The notes: generated by a model not told the origin, from the sequence alone. DNA of 64,000 nucleotides from Bacteroidia bacterium (GCA_030425425.1 JAUIAO010000006.1:1-64000), one strand, 5' to 3'. Counted from the first letter of the stretch, positions 25,280 through 35,357 are shown. Made by a program: numbers and translations.

Positions 25280-28276
25280 ATGCGTCCAATCCATTTAATT
25301 CTCATTTTTTCATTGTTTATTGTCAGCTGTCAGAGCGATTCCCTGCAGAAACCCGCTGATCAAGATAACCCCAGAAAAACCTACAATTTCAACAGTGATT
25401 GGCTGCTTGCTCTTGGGGATATCGATAGTGCATCTTTTACGAATTTTGACGATCAATCCTGGCAATCTGTCACTCTCCCCAACGCTTGGAATGAAAAAGA
25501 AGCCTTCAGACTGGATATTAAAGATCTATCAACGGGCATAGCCTGGTACAGAAAGCATTTCACTATTCCTACAGGTGATAGTAAGAAGAAAATATTTATC
25601 GAATTTGAAGGAGTGAGACAAGCAGCTCAGGTTTATGTCAATGGAGATTCTGTAGGGCTGCACGAAAATGGCGTAATGGCCTTTGGATTTGATATCACTG
25701 ATTACCTCAATCCTGCTGGAGAAGAAAACATTATAGCCGTAAGGGTAGATAACGACTGGAATTACCGTGAGCAAGCCACTGGATCGAAGTATCAATGGAG
25801 CAATAAAAATTTCAATGTGAACTATGGAGGAATCACCAAAAATGTGACCCTGCACGTGACAAATCATGTTTATCAAACATTACCTCTCTACAGTAATCTG
25901 GGAACCACTGGCCAATACATCTATGCAGAAAATATCGATGTGAAAAACCAAACGGCCACCATCACGGCTCAAACACAGGTAAAAAATGAACTTAAAAACC
26001 CTGCCACTCTGGAATATGAGGTATTGATTGAAGATTTGGAAGGTAAAATCATCAAATCATTTCAGGGAAAACCAACTACCATTCAGCCCGGAGCTACTAC
26101 CAATCTGACAGCCTCCGATAATTTGTCCGATCTGAATTTTTGGAGCTGGGGCTATGGATATCTGCACAAAGTACACACTGTGCTAAAATCTGATGGTGAG
26201 CTATTGGATTGGGTGACAACTACCACAGGCTTTCGCAAGACAGCTTTTGAAGATGGATTATTTAAGCTCAATGATCGCGTGGCTATGCTTACCGGATATG
26301 CACAGCGCACCACCAATGAATGGCCAGCCGTGGGAGTATCTGTTCCGCCATGGCTGTCAGATTACAGCAATCGACTGATGGTAGAGAGCAACGGAAAACT
26401 AGTCAGATGGATGCATGTCACACCATCGAAGCAAGATGTAGAATCATGTGATCGTGTAGGGCTGATACAGGCCATGCCAGCTGGCGATTCTGAAGGCGAT
26501 GTGACGGGCAGGCGATGGGAACACCGACTGGAGGTAATGCGAGATGCCATCATCTACAACCGCAACAATCCAAGCATCATTTTTTACGAAAGTGGCAATG
26601 AAGAGATCAGTGAAGAGCATATGAGTGAAATGAAAGATATCAGGGACGCTTTCGATCCTATGGGAGGAAGAGCCATTGGATCTCGTGAGATGCTGGATAG
26701 TGAAGTTTCTGAGTACGGTGGTGAGATGCTTTACATCAATAAGAGTGATCGTCAACCCGTCTGGGCAATGGAATACATGCGTGATGAAGGTCTTAGAAAA
26801 TACTGGGATGAATACTCACCTCCTTACCATATAAATGGAGCCGGACCATTGTACAAAGGCAGAGAAGCGAAAATGTACAACCAAAACCAAGATGCTTATG
26901 CATATCAGATTGTGAGGAGATGGTTCGACTATTTCAGGGAACGACCGGGCACGGGAAAAAGAGTGAGCTCTGGAGGGGTAAACATTGTCTTTTCTGATAC
27001 GAATACCCATCATCGCGGATCAGAAAATTATAGAAGAAGTGGCGAAACTGACCCCATGAGAATCCCGAAAGATGGGTTTTATGCCCATCAGGTAATCTGG
27101 AACGGGTGGGTAGAGGTAGAAAATCACCAGACCCATATAGTAGGACATTGGAACTACACACCAGAAACCACCAAAGACATTTATGTGGTTTCATCCGGAA
27201 ATGAGGTAGAACTATTTCTAAATGGAGAGTCACTTGGGACTGGTGAAAATGAATTTCGCTTTTTATACATTTTCAAAGATGTTTCGTGGCAATCCGGAAC
27301 GCTGAAAGCTGTGTCCTACAACAAGGCTGGTGAGGTACTGAGTGAAGACCTCATCTCTACAACCGGTGAACCTGCGGCTGTGCGCCTTTCACTGATACAG
27401 CAATCTCCAAATGGCATGCTGGCAGATGGACTTGACTTAGCACTGATAGAGGCAGAAATTATAGATAAGAATGGCAATCGCTGCCCTACCGCACTCAATA
27501 TGCTGGATTTTGAAATAGAAGGCCCTGCTGAGTGGAGAGGAGGAATCGCACAAGGCCCAGACAATTACATTCTGTCCAAGTCATTGCCAGTAGAATGTGG
27601 CGTGAATCGCGTTTTCGTAAAATCAACCACTGTGGCGGGAACAATTAAGGTTTCCGTAAAATCTGAAGGTTTGGAATCTTCCGAAATCACCTTCGATACA
27701 AATCCAGTAGAAGTAACAAATGGACTTTCTTCTCATTTTGCTGATAGCGAATTGCCATCCAATTTAGAAAAAGGTCCAACTCCAGTGGACAAACCTAACG
27801 TCATTGAGACCAGAAGAAATATCAACATTATCAGTGCTACTGCTGGAGCAAATCAGGAACAAGCTTTTCAATGTTTCGATGGAAAACAAAGCACTAGATG
27901 GAGGAACGATGGTCAACTGGAAACCGGGTGGATTTCACTCCAACTGGAGCGCGAAGCGCCAATAGATCAAATAGCGCTTAAACTCAGCGGATGGAGAACA
28001 AGGTCTTACCCAATAGTGGTAGAAGCAAATGATGAGATTATTTATAGGGGCATTACTGAGCCCAACCTGGGATTCTTTTATATCCACCCAAAGAAATCCA
28101 TCTCCACCGACCAAATAAATATCAGATTGTTTGGGCAGACTGAGTATCAGGATGCTTACAAGCTAGTAGAGATCACCGGAAAACTCGACAAAGAAACCGC
28201 TAATGACCGTGCAGTACAGGATGCCACAATGCTGAATATTGCAGAAATTGAAGTATTTGAATTCATCGAAAACTAA
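25280..28276 (+). CDS. Glycoside hydrolase family 2 lipoprotein
   Basis: A 998-residue lipoprotein (LFIVSC lipobox). It has a GH2 sugar-binding sandwich (about 35-190, AWYRKHFTIP), an Ig-like linker (about 190-310) and a TIM barrel. The barrel includes NNPSIIFYESGNEEIS, where Glu441 in SGNE is the likely acid/base; the nucleophile is not certain by eye. After it come further beta domains and a C-terminal F5/8-type discoidin-like module (about 855-960, QCFDGKQSTRWRNDGQ). GH2 enzymes cleave beta-galactosides, glucuronides or mannosides. Next to PL11 and GH105, a beta-galactosidase or beta-galacturonidase acting on rhamnogalacturonan side chains is the best guess. Confidence 0.85.
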   Translation: MRPIHLILIFSLFIVSCQSDSLQKPADQDNPRKTYNFNSDWLLALGDIDSASFTNFDDQSWQSVTLPNAWNEKEAFRLDIKDLSTGIAWYRKHFTIPTGDSKKKIFIEFEGVRQAAQVYVNGDSVGLHENGVMAFGFDITDYLNPAGEENIIAVRVDNDWNYREQATGSKYQWSNKNFNVNYGGITKNVTLHVTNHVYQTLPLYSNLGTTGQYIYAENIDVKNQTATITAQTQVKNELKNPATLEYEVLIEDLEGKIIKSFQGKPTTIQPGATTNLTASDNLSDLNFWSWGYGYLHKVHTVLKSDGELLDWVTTTTGFRKTAFEDGLFKLNDRVAMLTGYAQRTTNEWPAVGVSVPPWLSDYSNRLMVESNGKLVRWMHVTPSKQDVESCDRVGLIQAMPAGDSEGDVTGRRWEHRLEVMRDAIIYNRNNPSIIFYESGNEEISEEHMSEMKDIRDAFDPMGGRAIGSREMLDSEVSEYGGEMLYINKSDRQPVWAMEYMRDEGLRKYWDEYSPPYHINGAGPLYKGREAKMYNQNQDAYAYQIVRRWFDYFRERPGTGKRVSSGGVNIVFSDTNTHHRGSENYRRSGETDPMRIPKDGFYAHQVIWNGWVEVENHQTHIVGHWNYTPETTKDIYVVSSGNEVELFLNGESLGTGENEFRFLYIFKDVSWQSGTLKAVSYNKAGEVLSEDLISTTGEPAAVRLSLIQQSPNGMLADGLDLALIEAEIIDKNGNRCPTALNMLDFEIEGPAEWRGGIAQGPDNYILSKSLPVECGVNRVFVKSTTVAGTIKVSVKSEGLESSEITFDTNPVEVTNGLSSHFADSELPSNLEKGPTPVDKPNVIETRRNINIISATAGANQEQAFQCFDGKQSTRWRNDGQLETGWISLQLEREAPIDQIALKLSGWRTRSYPIVVEANDEIIYRGITEPNLGFFYIHPKKSISTDQINIRLFGQTEYQDAYKLVEITGKLDKETANDRAVQDATMLNIAEIEVFEFIEN

Positions 28277-28345
28277 GCGGTAACATCAAGAATATCACAT
28301 CGCAGATTGCCAAAAAATTAAAAACCATAAAGCCCTAAGCTCATT

Positions 28346-30697
28346 ATGAAACGAACCAAGATGACCTTTTTGATGACCTTTTTCATCTTCACTTCCTTTT
28401 CAGCCATTGCACAGCGATGGATGGAAAACCTGGATCGTGGTGTTGTAGCCATTCGTACAGATGCGTCCAAAGCCTTGGTGAGTTGGAGGTTGTTCGGAAC
28501 TGAATCAAATGATCAGGCATTTAACCTCTACAAAGTATTTGGAGAAACAGACACAACCAAGCTCAATAGCTCACCAATTACAACAAGCACAAACTATCTG
28601 GATGATCAGGTGGATTTTAGCAAATCCAATGACTACTTCGTGACGCTGGCCAATACGAGCAGTGAGGGAAGCCCTAGTAAAAGTTTTAGAATCCCTGCAA
28701 ATGCCCCATTAAATGAATTTCCTCATTTACTCATCGAACTAGAGCCAATCACCTCCAATCCGGCTGACTATGCGGTAAATTTTGTCTGGATCGGTGACTT
28801 AAATGGAGATGGCGCATTTGATTATGTAGTAGATCGCATCCCTTTTGCAGACGGGCCATCTCCCAAGCTGGATGCATACCTCAATGACGGTACGTTTTTG
28901 TGGAGAATGGATACCGGCCCCAATGGTCAGAATAGAAACAACATAGAAGGCGGTGCCTCTACCATCAGTAATGGCCACTGGGACGGACTCACCGTATATG
29001 ATATCGATCTGGATGGACAATCAGAGGTCATTATCAAAACGGCCAGAAATTTTGTTTTTGGTGATGGCACCAAGCAAGAAGCTGACTCTAATGAAGATCA
29101 GTTTGTAACTGTGTGCAATGGCATGTCAGGAGCACCAGAGTCGTCTGTACTCATGCCGCAAGATTATCGCGAGCACGGTCCTTTACAGTCACATTTTGGG
29201 ATTGCCTATCTCGATGGAGTGAATCCCAGCGTAATTGTGAAATCCAAAAATCGCAGAGACGACAGAGCCTTCATGAAGGTAGTAGCAGCTTACAACATGG
29301 TAGAAGAACAAATTACCGAGCAGTGGAAAGTGTTGACATCACAATATTCTGATTTTCACCAGATCCGAACATTTGACGTGGACAAGGATGGCAAAGATGA
29401 GGTGTGCGATGGTGCCTATGTAATAGATGACAATGGAGAGATCCTTTATGCTGTAGGTGGTGCGATACATGGAGATCGATTCCATATCAGCGACATGGAC
29501 CCAGACCGACCAGGTTTGGAAGGCTTTGCCATACAGCAGGACAATTGGTCATCTCTGGCCACTTACTACTATGATGCAGCTACAGGTGAGATCATAAAGG
29601 ACTATTACACGCCCGAACCTGCTGATATGGGGCGTGGCAATATGGGTGATTATTATCCAAACAGCCGGGGTTTTGAGTATTGGTCCTTCAACGGAATGTA
29701 CACGGTACAATCAAACGCTCAGCTAAGTGCAGATGTTCCCTGGCCAAACTTCAGAATCTGGTGGGACGGAGATTTACAATCAGAGTTGCTCGACGAATGG
29801 AAAGTAGATGACCTCAACGGTGGTGGAAGATTGCTTACCGGCTGGAAAGCAGGTGCCACTCCGGCAGAACGAGGCGCACCGATGTTTTATGGAGATATTA
29901 TGGGAGACTGGCGTGAAGAAATCATTTTCGAAAATTCCAGTCGTACTCATTTGGTCATATTCTGCACTCCATTTCTAACCAACGAGAAGATTTATACCCT
30001 GGCTCATAACCCGGCTTATCGCAATAGCTTTACCTACAAAGGTTATCTACAGTCTAACCATGTAGACTTTTATCTGGGAACGGGGATGGATACGCCACCG
30101 GCACCAGACATCAAGCTGGTAGGTGGTTATGGCAAGTTGTTTTTTATAGATTCTATTTCTGTTTGGCTCGAAGGAGATATCCCGGGAGAAAAATATGCAC
30201 ATGCAAAAGTCTGGGTCAGAGGTGATGGAGGCCCATATCTCCCCAATGCCACAATAGACGGCTATTTTTCAGGTGCTTTTGACGAAAATGTAAGTGGCCT
30301 GACTAATGAAGATGGCACCATAGAATTTCGCTCAGCAGTACCTTCCGGAAATGCAAAAGTGGAATTTGAATTTTGTGTTTGGAGTCTCGACCATGATCAG
30401 CTCCAACCAGACATGACCAAACTGGTAGACTTATGCAGAGAGTTCGAAGAAGATGTCATTTTGAATGCTAATGAACAAGGTCAAATGCTATTATATCCCA
30501 ACCCAACCGATGGACTAATACAGATTAAAAATTCACATTTCGACCCGGGAATGAAGATTCAAATACTTGATCTAAACGGCAAAGTGGTCATGAAGAAAAA
30601 ACTGGACAAAAATGTCATTGATTTATCCAGTTTGAGTGATGGTATTTACCAGATCCTAATTGCAGGAGAAGAGTATAAAATCAAATTGGCAAGATGA
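28346..30697 (+). CDS. Rhamnogalacturonan lyase (PL11) with T9SS sorting domain
   Basis: A 783-residue secreted enzyme. After a signal peptide (1-22) the mature start RWMENLDRGVVAI, then LVSWRLFGTE, is the hallmark of PL11 rhamnogalacturonan lyases (YesW/YesX). These cut rhamnogalacturonan I between GalA and Rha by beta-elimination, leaving an unsaturated GalA end. Asp/Asn-rich calcium-binding loops (DLNGDGAFDYV, DVDKDGKDEVCDG, DIDLDGQSEV) mark the eight-bladed propeller. Residues about 705-783 are a T9SS type A sorting domain (LYPNPTDGLIQI, then LSDGIYQI), so it is exported and displayed at the cell surface. It lies 69 bp after the GH2 gene. Confidence 0.92.
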   Translation: MKRTKMTFLMTFFIFTSFSAIAQRWMENLDRGVVAIRTDASKALVSWRLFGTESNDQAFNLYKVFGETDTTKLNSSPITTSTNYLDDQVDFSKSNDYFVTLANTSSEGSPSKSFRIPANAPLNEFPHLLIELEPITSNPADYAVNFVWIGDLNGDGAFDYVVDRIPFADGPSPKLDAYLNDGTFLWRMDTGPNGQNRNNIEGGASTISNGHWDGLTVYDIDLDGQSEVIIKTARNFVFGDGTKQEADSNEDQFVTVCNGMSGAPESSVLMPQDYREHGPLQSHFGIAYLDGVNPSVIVKSKNRRDDRAFMKVVAAYNMVEEQITEQWKVLTSQYSDFHQIRTFDVDKDGKDEVCDGAYVIDDNGEILYAVGGAIHGDRFHISDMDPDRPGLEGFAIQQDNWSSLATYYYDAATGEIIKDYYTPEPADMGRGNMGDYYPNSRGFEYWSFNGMYTVQSNAQLSADVPWPNFRIWWDGDLQSELLDEWKVDDLNGGGRLLTGWKAGATPAERGAPMFYGDIMGDWREEIIFENSSRTHLVIFCTPFLTNEKIYTLAHNPAYRNSFTYKGYLQSNHVDFYLGTGMDTPPAPDIKLVGGYGKLFFIDSISVWLEGDIPGEKYAHAKVWVRGDGGPYLPNATIDGYFSGAFDENVSGLTNEDGTIEFRSAVPSGNAKVEFEFCVWSLDHDQLQPDMTKLVDLCREFEEDVILNANEQGQMLLYPNPTDGLIQIKNSHFDPGMKIQILDLNGKVVMKKKLDKNVIDLSSLSDGIYQILIAGEEYKIKLAR

Positions 30698-30789
30698 TCT
30701 TCTCATCCTGATAAAAAAAATATCACCTTGAATGGAGAGCGCCCTCTCTTTGATCTAAGAAATTGAGCGTCTTTCCATTTGGTATTTTC

Positions 30790-32088
30790 TCAGTCCTTCC
30801 TGATGTTATATTTGATACTGGTTCTGAAATCTGTATAGTGAATATACTTCTGGTTTTCCATCCAAATCACAACCTCAGAATCCTCAGCACTCAATCCCCT
30901 GGGTACGTATGGTCGCACATTGTCATAGGTGGAATTATTAGTGATAGCCTCATCTTTCCAGCTTTTACCATTGTTTTTGGTTTCCCATCTCTCAATCTCA
31001 AAAACACCATCTTTCTGTCTGGATAGATATACCACATCAGCATTGTCGGGATGAATCGTCAAACCACCAAAATAATGTGGCTCTGGCTCCCTTCTACCCT
31101 CAGGAGTTTGTGGGAACCATGGACCTGAATCACACATTTTATTTTCCAACCAGCCTTTCTCTGAATAGCGCACATACCAATATTCGTGATTGGTTTCTGA
31201 TGGACTTCTGGTATATAAAATGACCGGAAATCCATCTTCATCCTGACCAATGTCTGCTATCCAGGCTCTACCCTCTTCGGCATTGGATGTGTAAACCACA
31301 CTGGCATCCTTCGGCTCAAACGGTATCTCGCTGAGCGTACAAATTCTCGAATCATCTGCTCTATAAAAAGCACCATTTTCATAATAGGCATAATAAACAG
31401 AGTTAGTTGGCTCCACGCGTGGATGCCCATCGGTGAACACAATATGAATTCTTGATCCACCATCCGAAAAATATTTTACATACGGACGGTTATTATTGTC
31501 AAATGGATAGTTAGTGATGAATACCTTGCTCTTAGACCAGGTATTTCCATCATCATCGGACCACATCATATTTGGCTTAAATCCCGTCCATCTACCAAAA
31601 CAATAAATACGATTCTGCTCTTCGGACAGGCGAAAAGGATTGGCATAAGTCATCGTCTGCCTTGGAAACTGCTCCAGCTGTTCTTTACTCCATGGGTGGA
31701 TCATTTGTGGTCCTCCAAACTCAAAAAACTCATTGCTGGCCTCTAGCCTATTGATAAATAAATCTTTACGGCTGTGCCTTGTGTACATTACCAAAACGTC
31801 TCCATGTGCTGTAGTCGTGAAAGCAGGGTTATCATGATCGTCAGACTCCAGGGCAAAGTACAATTCACTGGTTTGTATATCACCAGATTCCATATTTACA
31901 AGTGCAGCCTCGATCGTTCCATTATCTTTTACCCATCCCGTAATAAGCTGATCATTCACTATGATAGCTCTTGGATCTGAAAACCAACACCATGTGCCAT
32001 CATCAGTCAATGTTGCTGATGTTTGCGAATAAGTCATTTGATGCAGATTAATCAAAATGACCAATCCTAAAAACAATTTCATTTTCAT
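30790..32088 (-). CDS. BNR_4 repeat protein (possible polysaccharide lyase or hydrolase)
   Basis: A 432-residue exported protein (signal peptide ending TYSQ). It opens with DDGTWCWFSDPRAI and continues as a BNR_4-type beta-propeller (SDDHDNPAFTTTAHGDVLVM, MWSDDDGNTWSKS). This fold includes ulvan lyases of PL24/PL25 and unassigned Bacteroidota proteins found beside pectin enzymes. Its neighbours (GH105 behind it, PL11 convergent) suggest it acts on an acidic rhamnose-containing polymer. Catalytic residues cannot be set by eye. It lies 12 bp behind the GH105 gene and is probably co-transcribed with it. Confidence 0.75.
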   Translation of the reverse strand: MKMKLFLGLVILINLHQMTYSQTSATLTDDGTWCWFSDPRAIIVNDQLITGWVKDNGTIEAALVNMESGDIQTSELYFALESDDHDNPAFTTTAHGDVLVMYTRHSRKDLFINRLEASNEFFEFGGPQMIHPWSKEQLEQFPRQTMTYANPFRLSEEQNRIYCFGRWTGFKPNMMWSDDDGNTWSKSKVFITNYPFDNNNRPYVKYFSDGGSRIHIVFTDGHPRVEPTNSVYYAYYENGAFYRADDSRICTLSEIPFEPKDASVVYTSNAEEGRAWIADIGQDEDGFPVILYTRSPSETNHEYWYVRYSEKGWLENKMCDSGPWFPQTPEGRREPEPHYFGGLTIHPDNADVVYLSRQKDGVFEIERWETKNNGKSWKDEAITNNSTYDNVRPYVPRGLSAEDSEVVIWMENQKYIHYTDFRTSIKYNIRKD

Positions 32089-32100
32089 AAAGACAAAGGA

Positions 32101-33243
32101 TTACTTTTCTAAATACGCTACCATTTCAGCAGCGGCCAGCAAAAATGCTCCTACCCCAAAATCACTGGTAGAGTTTTGATCTACGATCTGTCCTGGAATA
32201 GCTCGCTCTCCTATTGGCTGCACATAGCCTAGTGTACCGTCTGCTTGTACTGCCGTTTTAGTGAGATAACTCCAGGCTCTTGTCACCACTGGCTCATAGG
32301 TTTTCTGATCCAATACACCATTGTTGATACCCCAGAGAATGCCGTAAGTGAAAAAAGCCGTCCCGCTGGTTTCAGGCCCCGGAGCCTGTTCAGGATCTAA
32401 TAAACTTCTGGTCCAATATCCCTCGTTCTGCTGCGATTCCTTGAGCGCTTTGGCCATACTTTTATAAACATTCAAATAATCCGAATAGTGTTCATCCGTT
32501 TTGGGCAGTTTGTCAAGAGTGCGGGCATGAGCTGCAATTACCCAGCCATTACCCCGTGACCAAAAGTCCTTTAAGCCATTATTGGTTTGGTGTTTTGGGT
32601 AAATGTATTTTGCGTCCCTGTACCAAAGCCCCGCCTCTTCATCATAAGTCAGGCTTTTTGTGTAGCTGTAGTATTCAAACAATTTTTCCAGATAGATATC
32701 TTCACCAGTCAGCTCGTACATTCTTGGCATGACAGGCATCACCATGTACAGACCGTCTATCCACCACCAATATTTATTTTCATCAGTGCTCACCTCATAT
32801 CCCATCACTTCTTTAGCTCTCGCGACTTTAATAGGGTTTGGATCCATCTGGTTCAAATCAATGTAGATCTGAAAACAGGCCTGCCAATCCCCAAAAAGCA
32901 CATAATCATTTGATTCGCCGTAGGAAAACTTCCAATCTTTCGGGTTGTCAGATTTGGCTCCTTTCCATTGATTGTGGTTTGCCCAATCCAATGTAAAATC
33001 TAAATATTCTGCTTTTTCGGTGGTCTGATATGCAGCCAGATTACCAATGTGATAAGCAGACTGATCCCAAAATGCACGCTGCTCGGGCGAATGATTTGCC
33101 TGCCACTTATCATTGACTTTTATAATGACTTCTTTCACCGATTCTGCGGTAGCAAACTGATTTTTAGCCGGTGGTGCTGGTTTGCAATACTGCAAAAGCA
33201 GCAGTGTTCCTAAAAAGAAAATGTATCGAAATAGTGATTTCAT
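32101..33243 (-). CDS. Unsaturated rhamnogalacturonyl hydrolase, GH105
   Basis: I use the ATG at 33243 (MKSLFRYIFFLG, lipobox LLQYC) as start; an in-frame ATG further up at 33297 would only add 18 residues. The 380-residue lipoprotein has the (alpha/alpha)6 barrel of GH105/YteR: WANHNQWKGAKSDNPKDW, then FGDWQACFQIYIDL, WWWIDGLYMVMPVMPRMYE (with the conserved catalytic Asp in W-x-D-G-L-Y-M) and WSRGNGWVIAAHARTLDKLP. It removes the unsaturated uronic acid end left by lyases, and so completes the PL11 reaction in the periplasm. Confidence 0.9.
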   Translation of the reverse strand: MKSLFRYIFFLGTLLLLQYCKPAPPAKNQFATAESVKEVIIKVNDKWQANHSPEQRAFWDQSAYHIGNLAAYQTTEKAEYLDFTLDWANHNQWKGAKSDNPKDWKFSYGESNDYVLFGDWQACFQIYIDLNQMDPNPIKVARAKEVMGYEVSTDENKYWWWIDGLYMVMPVMPRMYELTGEDIYLEKLFEYYSYTKSLTYDEEAGLWYRDAKYIYPKHQTNNGLKDFWSRGNGWVIAAHARTLDKLPKTDEHYSDYLNVYKSMAKALKESQQNEGYWTRSLLDPEQAPGPETSGTAFFTYGILWGINNGVLDQKTYEPVVTRAWSYLTKTAVQADGTLGYVQPIGERAIPGQIVDQNSTSDFGVGAFLLAAAEMVAYLEK

Positions 33244-33520
33244 AGACATCATTTGTTTGTTCATCAATTTACATGTCAAACCAAAACCTTTCATCATTTA
33301 CCTCCTGGTTAAAAATATTTTGGATTTCTGGTCGCTTCAATTCACCTCTATAAAGAGTCAGCACCCAATTTTTAATACTTAATAAACCGCACTTTTTATG
33401 AAGCATAATTCTTATATAGAGTCATTTGACCGTGTTATTTAAAAGGTAATTCTACTTTCTAAGTGAATCAGCCAATGAATATGAGCAGAATGACTAATTT
33501 TATGACAAAAATCATTGAAC

Positions 33521-33856
33521 ATGTCCACTGCAGCGAAAAATCTCATCATTTATCCTCTTCTTCTCTTGTCGATGTTTGGAATTATGTTTTTGCTTGATAG
33601 TGCTGGAATTCATTATGCACCTGAAGAGCACAGACTCAATCAAAAGCCACATGGGGAACAGACAGAAGTGGTCGACGAAAGCCATTCTGTAACCGAGGTA
33701 GCTGAACATGCAGAAACAGCAAAAGGTGAGGAAAGTGAACTTGAAAGTGATGACCCATTTTTTAATGATCAGGCAAAGAAATACTGGGTTGCTGCAATAT
33801 TTGTCATCTCTATTACTTTCGCCTACAGAACATTTAGAAATAAAGCTTCCGCATAG
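33521..33856 (+). CDS. Small membrane protein, two membrane segments
   Basis: I use the ATG at 33521 (MSTAAKN), since the upstream start would be a TTG. The 111-residue product has a membrane segment at about 10-28 (NLIIYPLLLLSMFGIMFLL), a very acidic loop rich in Glu, Val and His (about 45-75) and a second segment near the end (WVAAIFVISITFAYRTF). I recognise no family. The acidic loop between two membrane helices would lie on one side of the membrane. Neighbours are unrelated. Moderate confidence that it is a real gene. Confidence 0.55.
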   Translation: MSTAAKNLIIYPLLLLSMFGIMFLLDSAGIHYAPEEHRLNQKPHGEQTEVVDESHSVTEVAEHAETAKGEESELESDDPFFNDQAKKYWVAAIFVISITFAYRTFRNKASA

Positions 33857-33928
33857 GTCTCATTATTCTCCTTTTAATCCATTCAACAAATTCAGAAATG
33901 TGAGTTAACTTAAACGTGTTAACCCACA

Positions 33929-34777
33929 ATGTATTTGAAAAACGCACATATCAATATCACGAAGCATTCAGGAGAGACTGTTCGCTTCGACATTCTTAAA
34001 CTTCAGCAAAGCCTGATCAACTCTGGGGCAAGCGAACGCACCGCCTCTCATATAGCAGAACAGGTGAGTGAAGAGCTGTATGACGGCATTTCTACACACA
34101 GAATCTATACACACGCACATAAGCTGCTAAAAAAACACGAGAAGAATAAAGCAGCGAGATATGGTCTGAAAAAATCTATTCTACAGCTCGGACCTACTGG
34201 TTATCCATTCGAATCCTTTGTGGGAGAACTGATGAAACACGAAGGGTTCCAAACCGAAATTGGCAATGTGATGCCTGGAAAATGCGTTCAACATGAGGTA
34301 GATGTGCTGGCGTATAATGATCACGAAGTACACATGATGGAGTGCAAATTCCATAATCGACTTGGGTATAAAACCGATGTGAAAGTGCCTATGTACATCA
34401 AATCGCGGTTTGAAGATTTGGTTTCTACATGGAAGGATGATCATAGATTTCGAAATAAGAGGTTTCAGGGATGGGTGGTGACCAACGCTCGATTTACGAA
34501 AGATGCCATTGATTTTGCGAGATGTTCAGGTCTGAATATGATTAGCTGGGATTACCCCAATGGCCACAGTCTTAAAGAACTGATCACCAAGTACTCTTTG
34601 TTCCCAATAACTACCTTGACCAAGCTATCAAAAATGAACAGGGAAATATTACTCGATGCAGGTGTAACCTTAGCCAAAACACTTTGTGAAACTCCTAATA
34701 AACTAAAGGAGTATGGAATAGAAGAATCTAAACTTGCGAAAATTATAGAAGAAGCAGAAATGGTTTGTGATTTATAA
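33929..34777 (+). CDS. ATP-cone fused to a restriction-endonuclease-like domain
   Basis: A 282-residue fusion. Residues about 7-90 form an ATP-cone, a nucleotide-sensing domain best known in ribonucleotide reductases and NrdR (KHSGETVRFDILKLQQSL, GISTHRIYTHAHKLLK). Residues 91-200 are a PD-(D/E)xK nuclease of the Mrr-like kind, with GYPFESFVGELMKHEGF, then Asp125 in QHEVDVLAY and Glu138-x-Lys140 in MMECK. The C-terminal part has a helix-hairpin-helix-like helical ending. It suggests a DNA-cutting or repair enzyme controlled by ATP/dATP level. It is 11 bp ahead of a reductase gene. Confidence 0.8.
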   Translation: MYLKNAHINITKHSGETVRFDILKLQQSLINSGASERTASHIAEQVSEELYDGISTHRIYTHAHKLLKKHEKNKAARYGLKKSILQLGPTGYPFESFVGELMKHEGFQTEIGNVMPGKCVQHEVDVLAYNDHEVHMMECKFHNRLGYKTDVKVPMYIKSRFEDLVSTWKDDHRFRNKRFQGWVVTNARFTKDAIDFARCSGLNMISWDYPNGHSLKELITKYSLFPITTLTKLSKMNREILLDAGVTLAKTLCETPNKLKEYGIEESKLAKIIEEAEMVCDL

Positions 34778-34788
34778 ATAATTGAGAA

Positions 34789-35310
34789 ATGAGAAAGGTA
34801 AAATTATTTATTGCGACAAGTCTCGACGGATACATCGCTCGGGAAAATGGAGAAATCGACTGGTTATATACGGATCAGGATTATGGATATCATGATTTTT
34901 TGGCCACAGTAGATACGATTCTCATGGGCGGACGCACCTATCGTCAGGTGCTCAGTTTTGGAGAAGAATGGCCATACGTTGATAAACAATCCATCATTTT
35001 TACCAAAGATGTATCTCAGCAATCAAATGATGAAATCACTTATGTTCATCATGATGTGGAGGCACATGTGAGTCGATTGAAAAAGGAAAAAGGCAAAGAC
35101 ATCTGGTTGGTAGGCGGTGCAGAGATCAATACGCTTTTGCTACGAGAAGGCCTGATCGATGAAATGTGGATTTTCAAGATGCCCGTCATACTGGGAAGTG
35201 GCATTCCATTATTCTATAAAACGCCGAAAGAATCGTGGTTCGAAATTCACGACATTGAGGAATTTGATACTGGACTTGTCAAAATGATTTATCATAAGAA
35301 AAATGTCTGA
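34789..35310 (+). CDS. Dihydrofolate reductase-like (RibD C-terminal) protein
   Basis: A 173-residue member of the bacterial DHFR-like/RibD C-terminal family. It opens with KVKLFIATSLDGYIAR and has TILMGGRTYRQVL and WLVGGAEINTLLL, all typical NADPH-binding parts of the fold. Substrate of this YwjB/YyaP-like branch is unknown; it is not the housekeeping DHFR. It is 11 bp after the ATP-cone nuclease gene, so the pair is likely an operon ended by the hairpin at 35319. Confidence 0.85.
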   Translation: MRKVKLFIATSLDGYIARENGEIDWLYTDQDYGYHDFLATVDTILMGGRTYRQVLSFGEEWPYVDKQSIIFTKDVSQQSNDEITYVHHDVEAHVSRLKKEKGKDIWLVGGAEINTLLLREGLIDEMWIFKMPVILGSGIPLFYKTPKESWFEIHDIEEFDTGLVKMIYHKKNV

Positions 35311-35318
35311 TTTACAAT

Positions 35319-35347
35319 AAACGCCTCTTTTGAGGCGTTTTGTTTTT
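35319..35347 (+). terminator. Rho-independent terminator
   Basis: AAACGCCTC-TTTT-GAGGCGTTT is a perfect 9-bp stem followed by TGTTTTT. It closes the ATP-cone nuclease / reductase operon and ends 10 bp before the ATG of the next gene. Confidence 0.85.
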
Positions 35348-35357
35348 ATCGCCGACC

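Noticed and set aside
30763-31026. Plus-strand frame opposite the BNR_4 gene
   Set aside because: Shadow frame of a gene with clear propeller motifs on the other strand.
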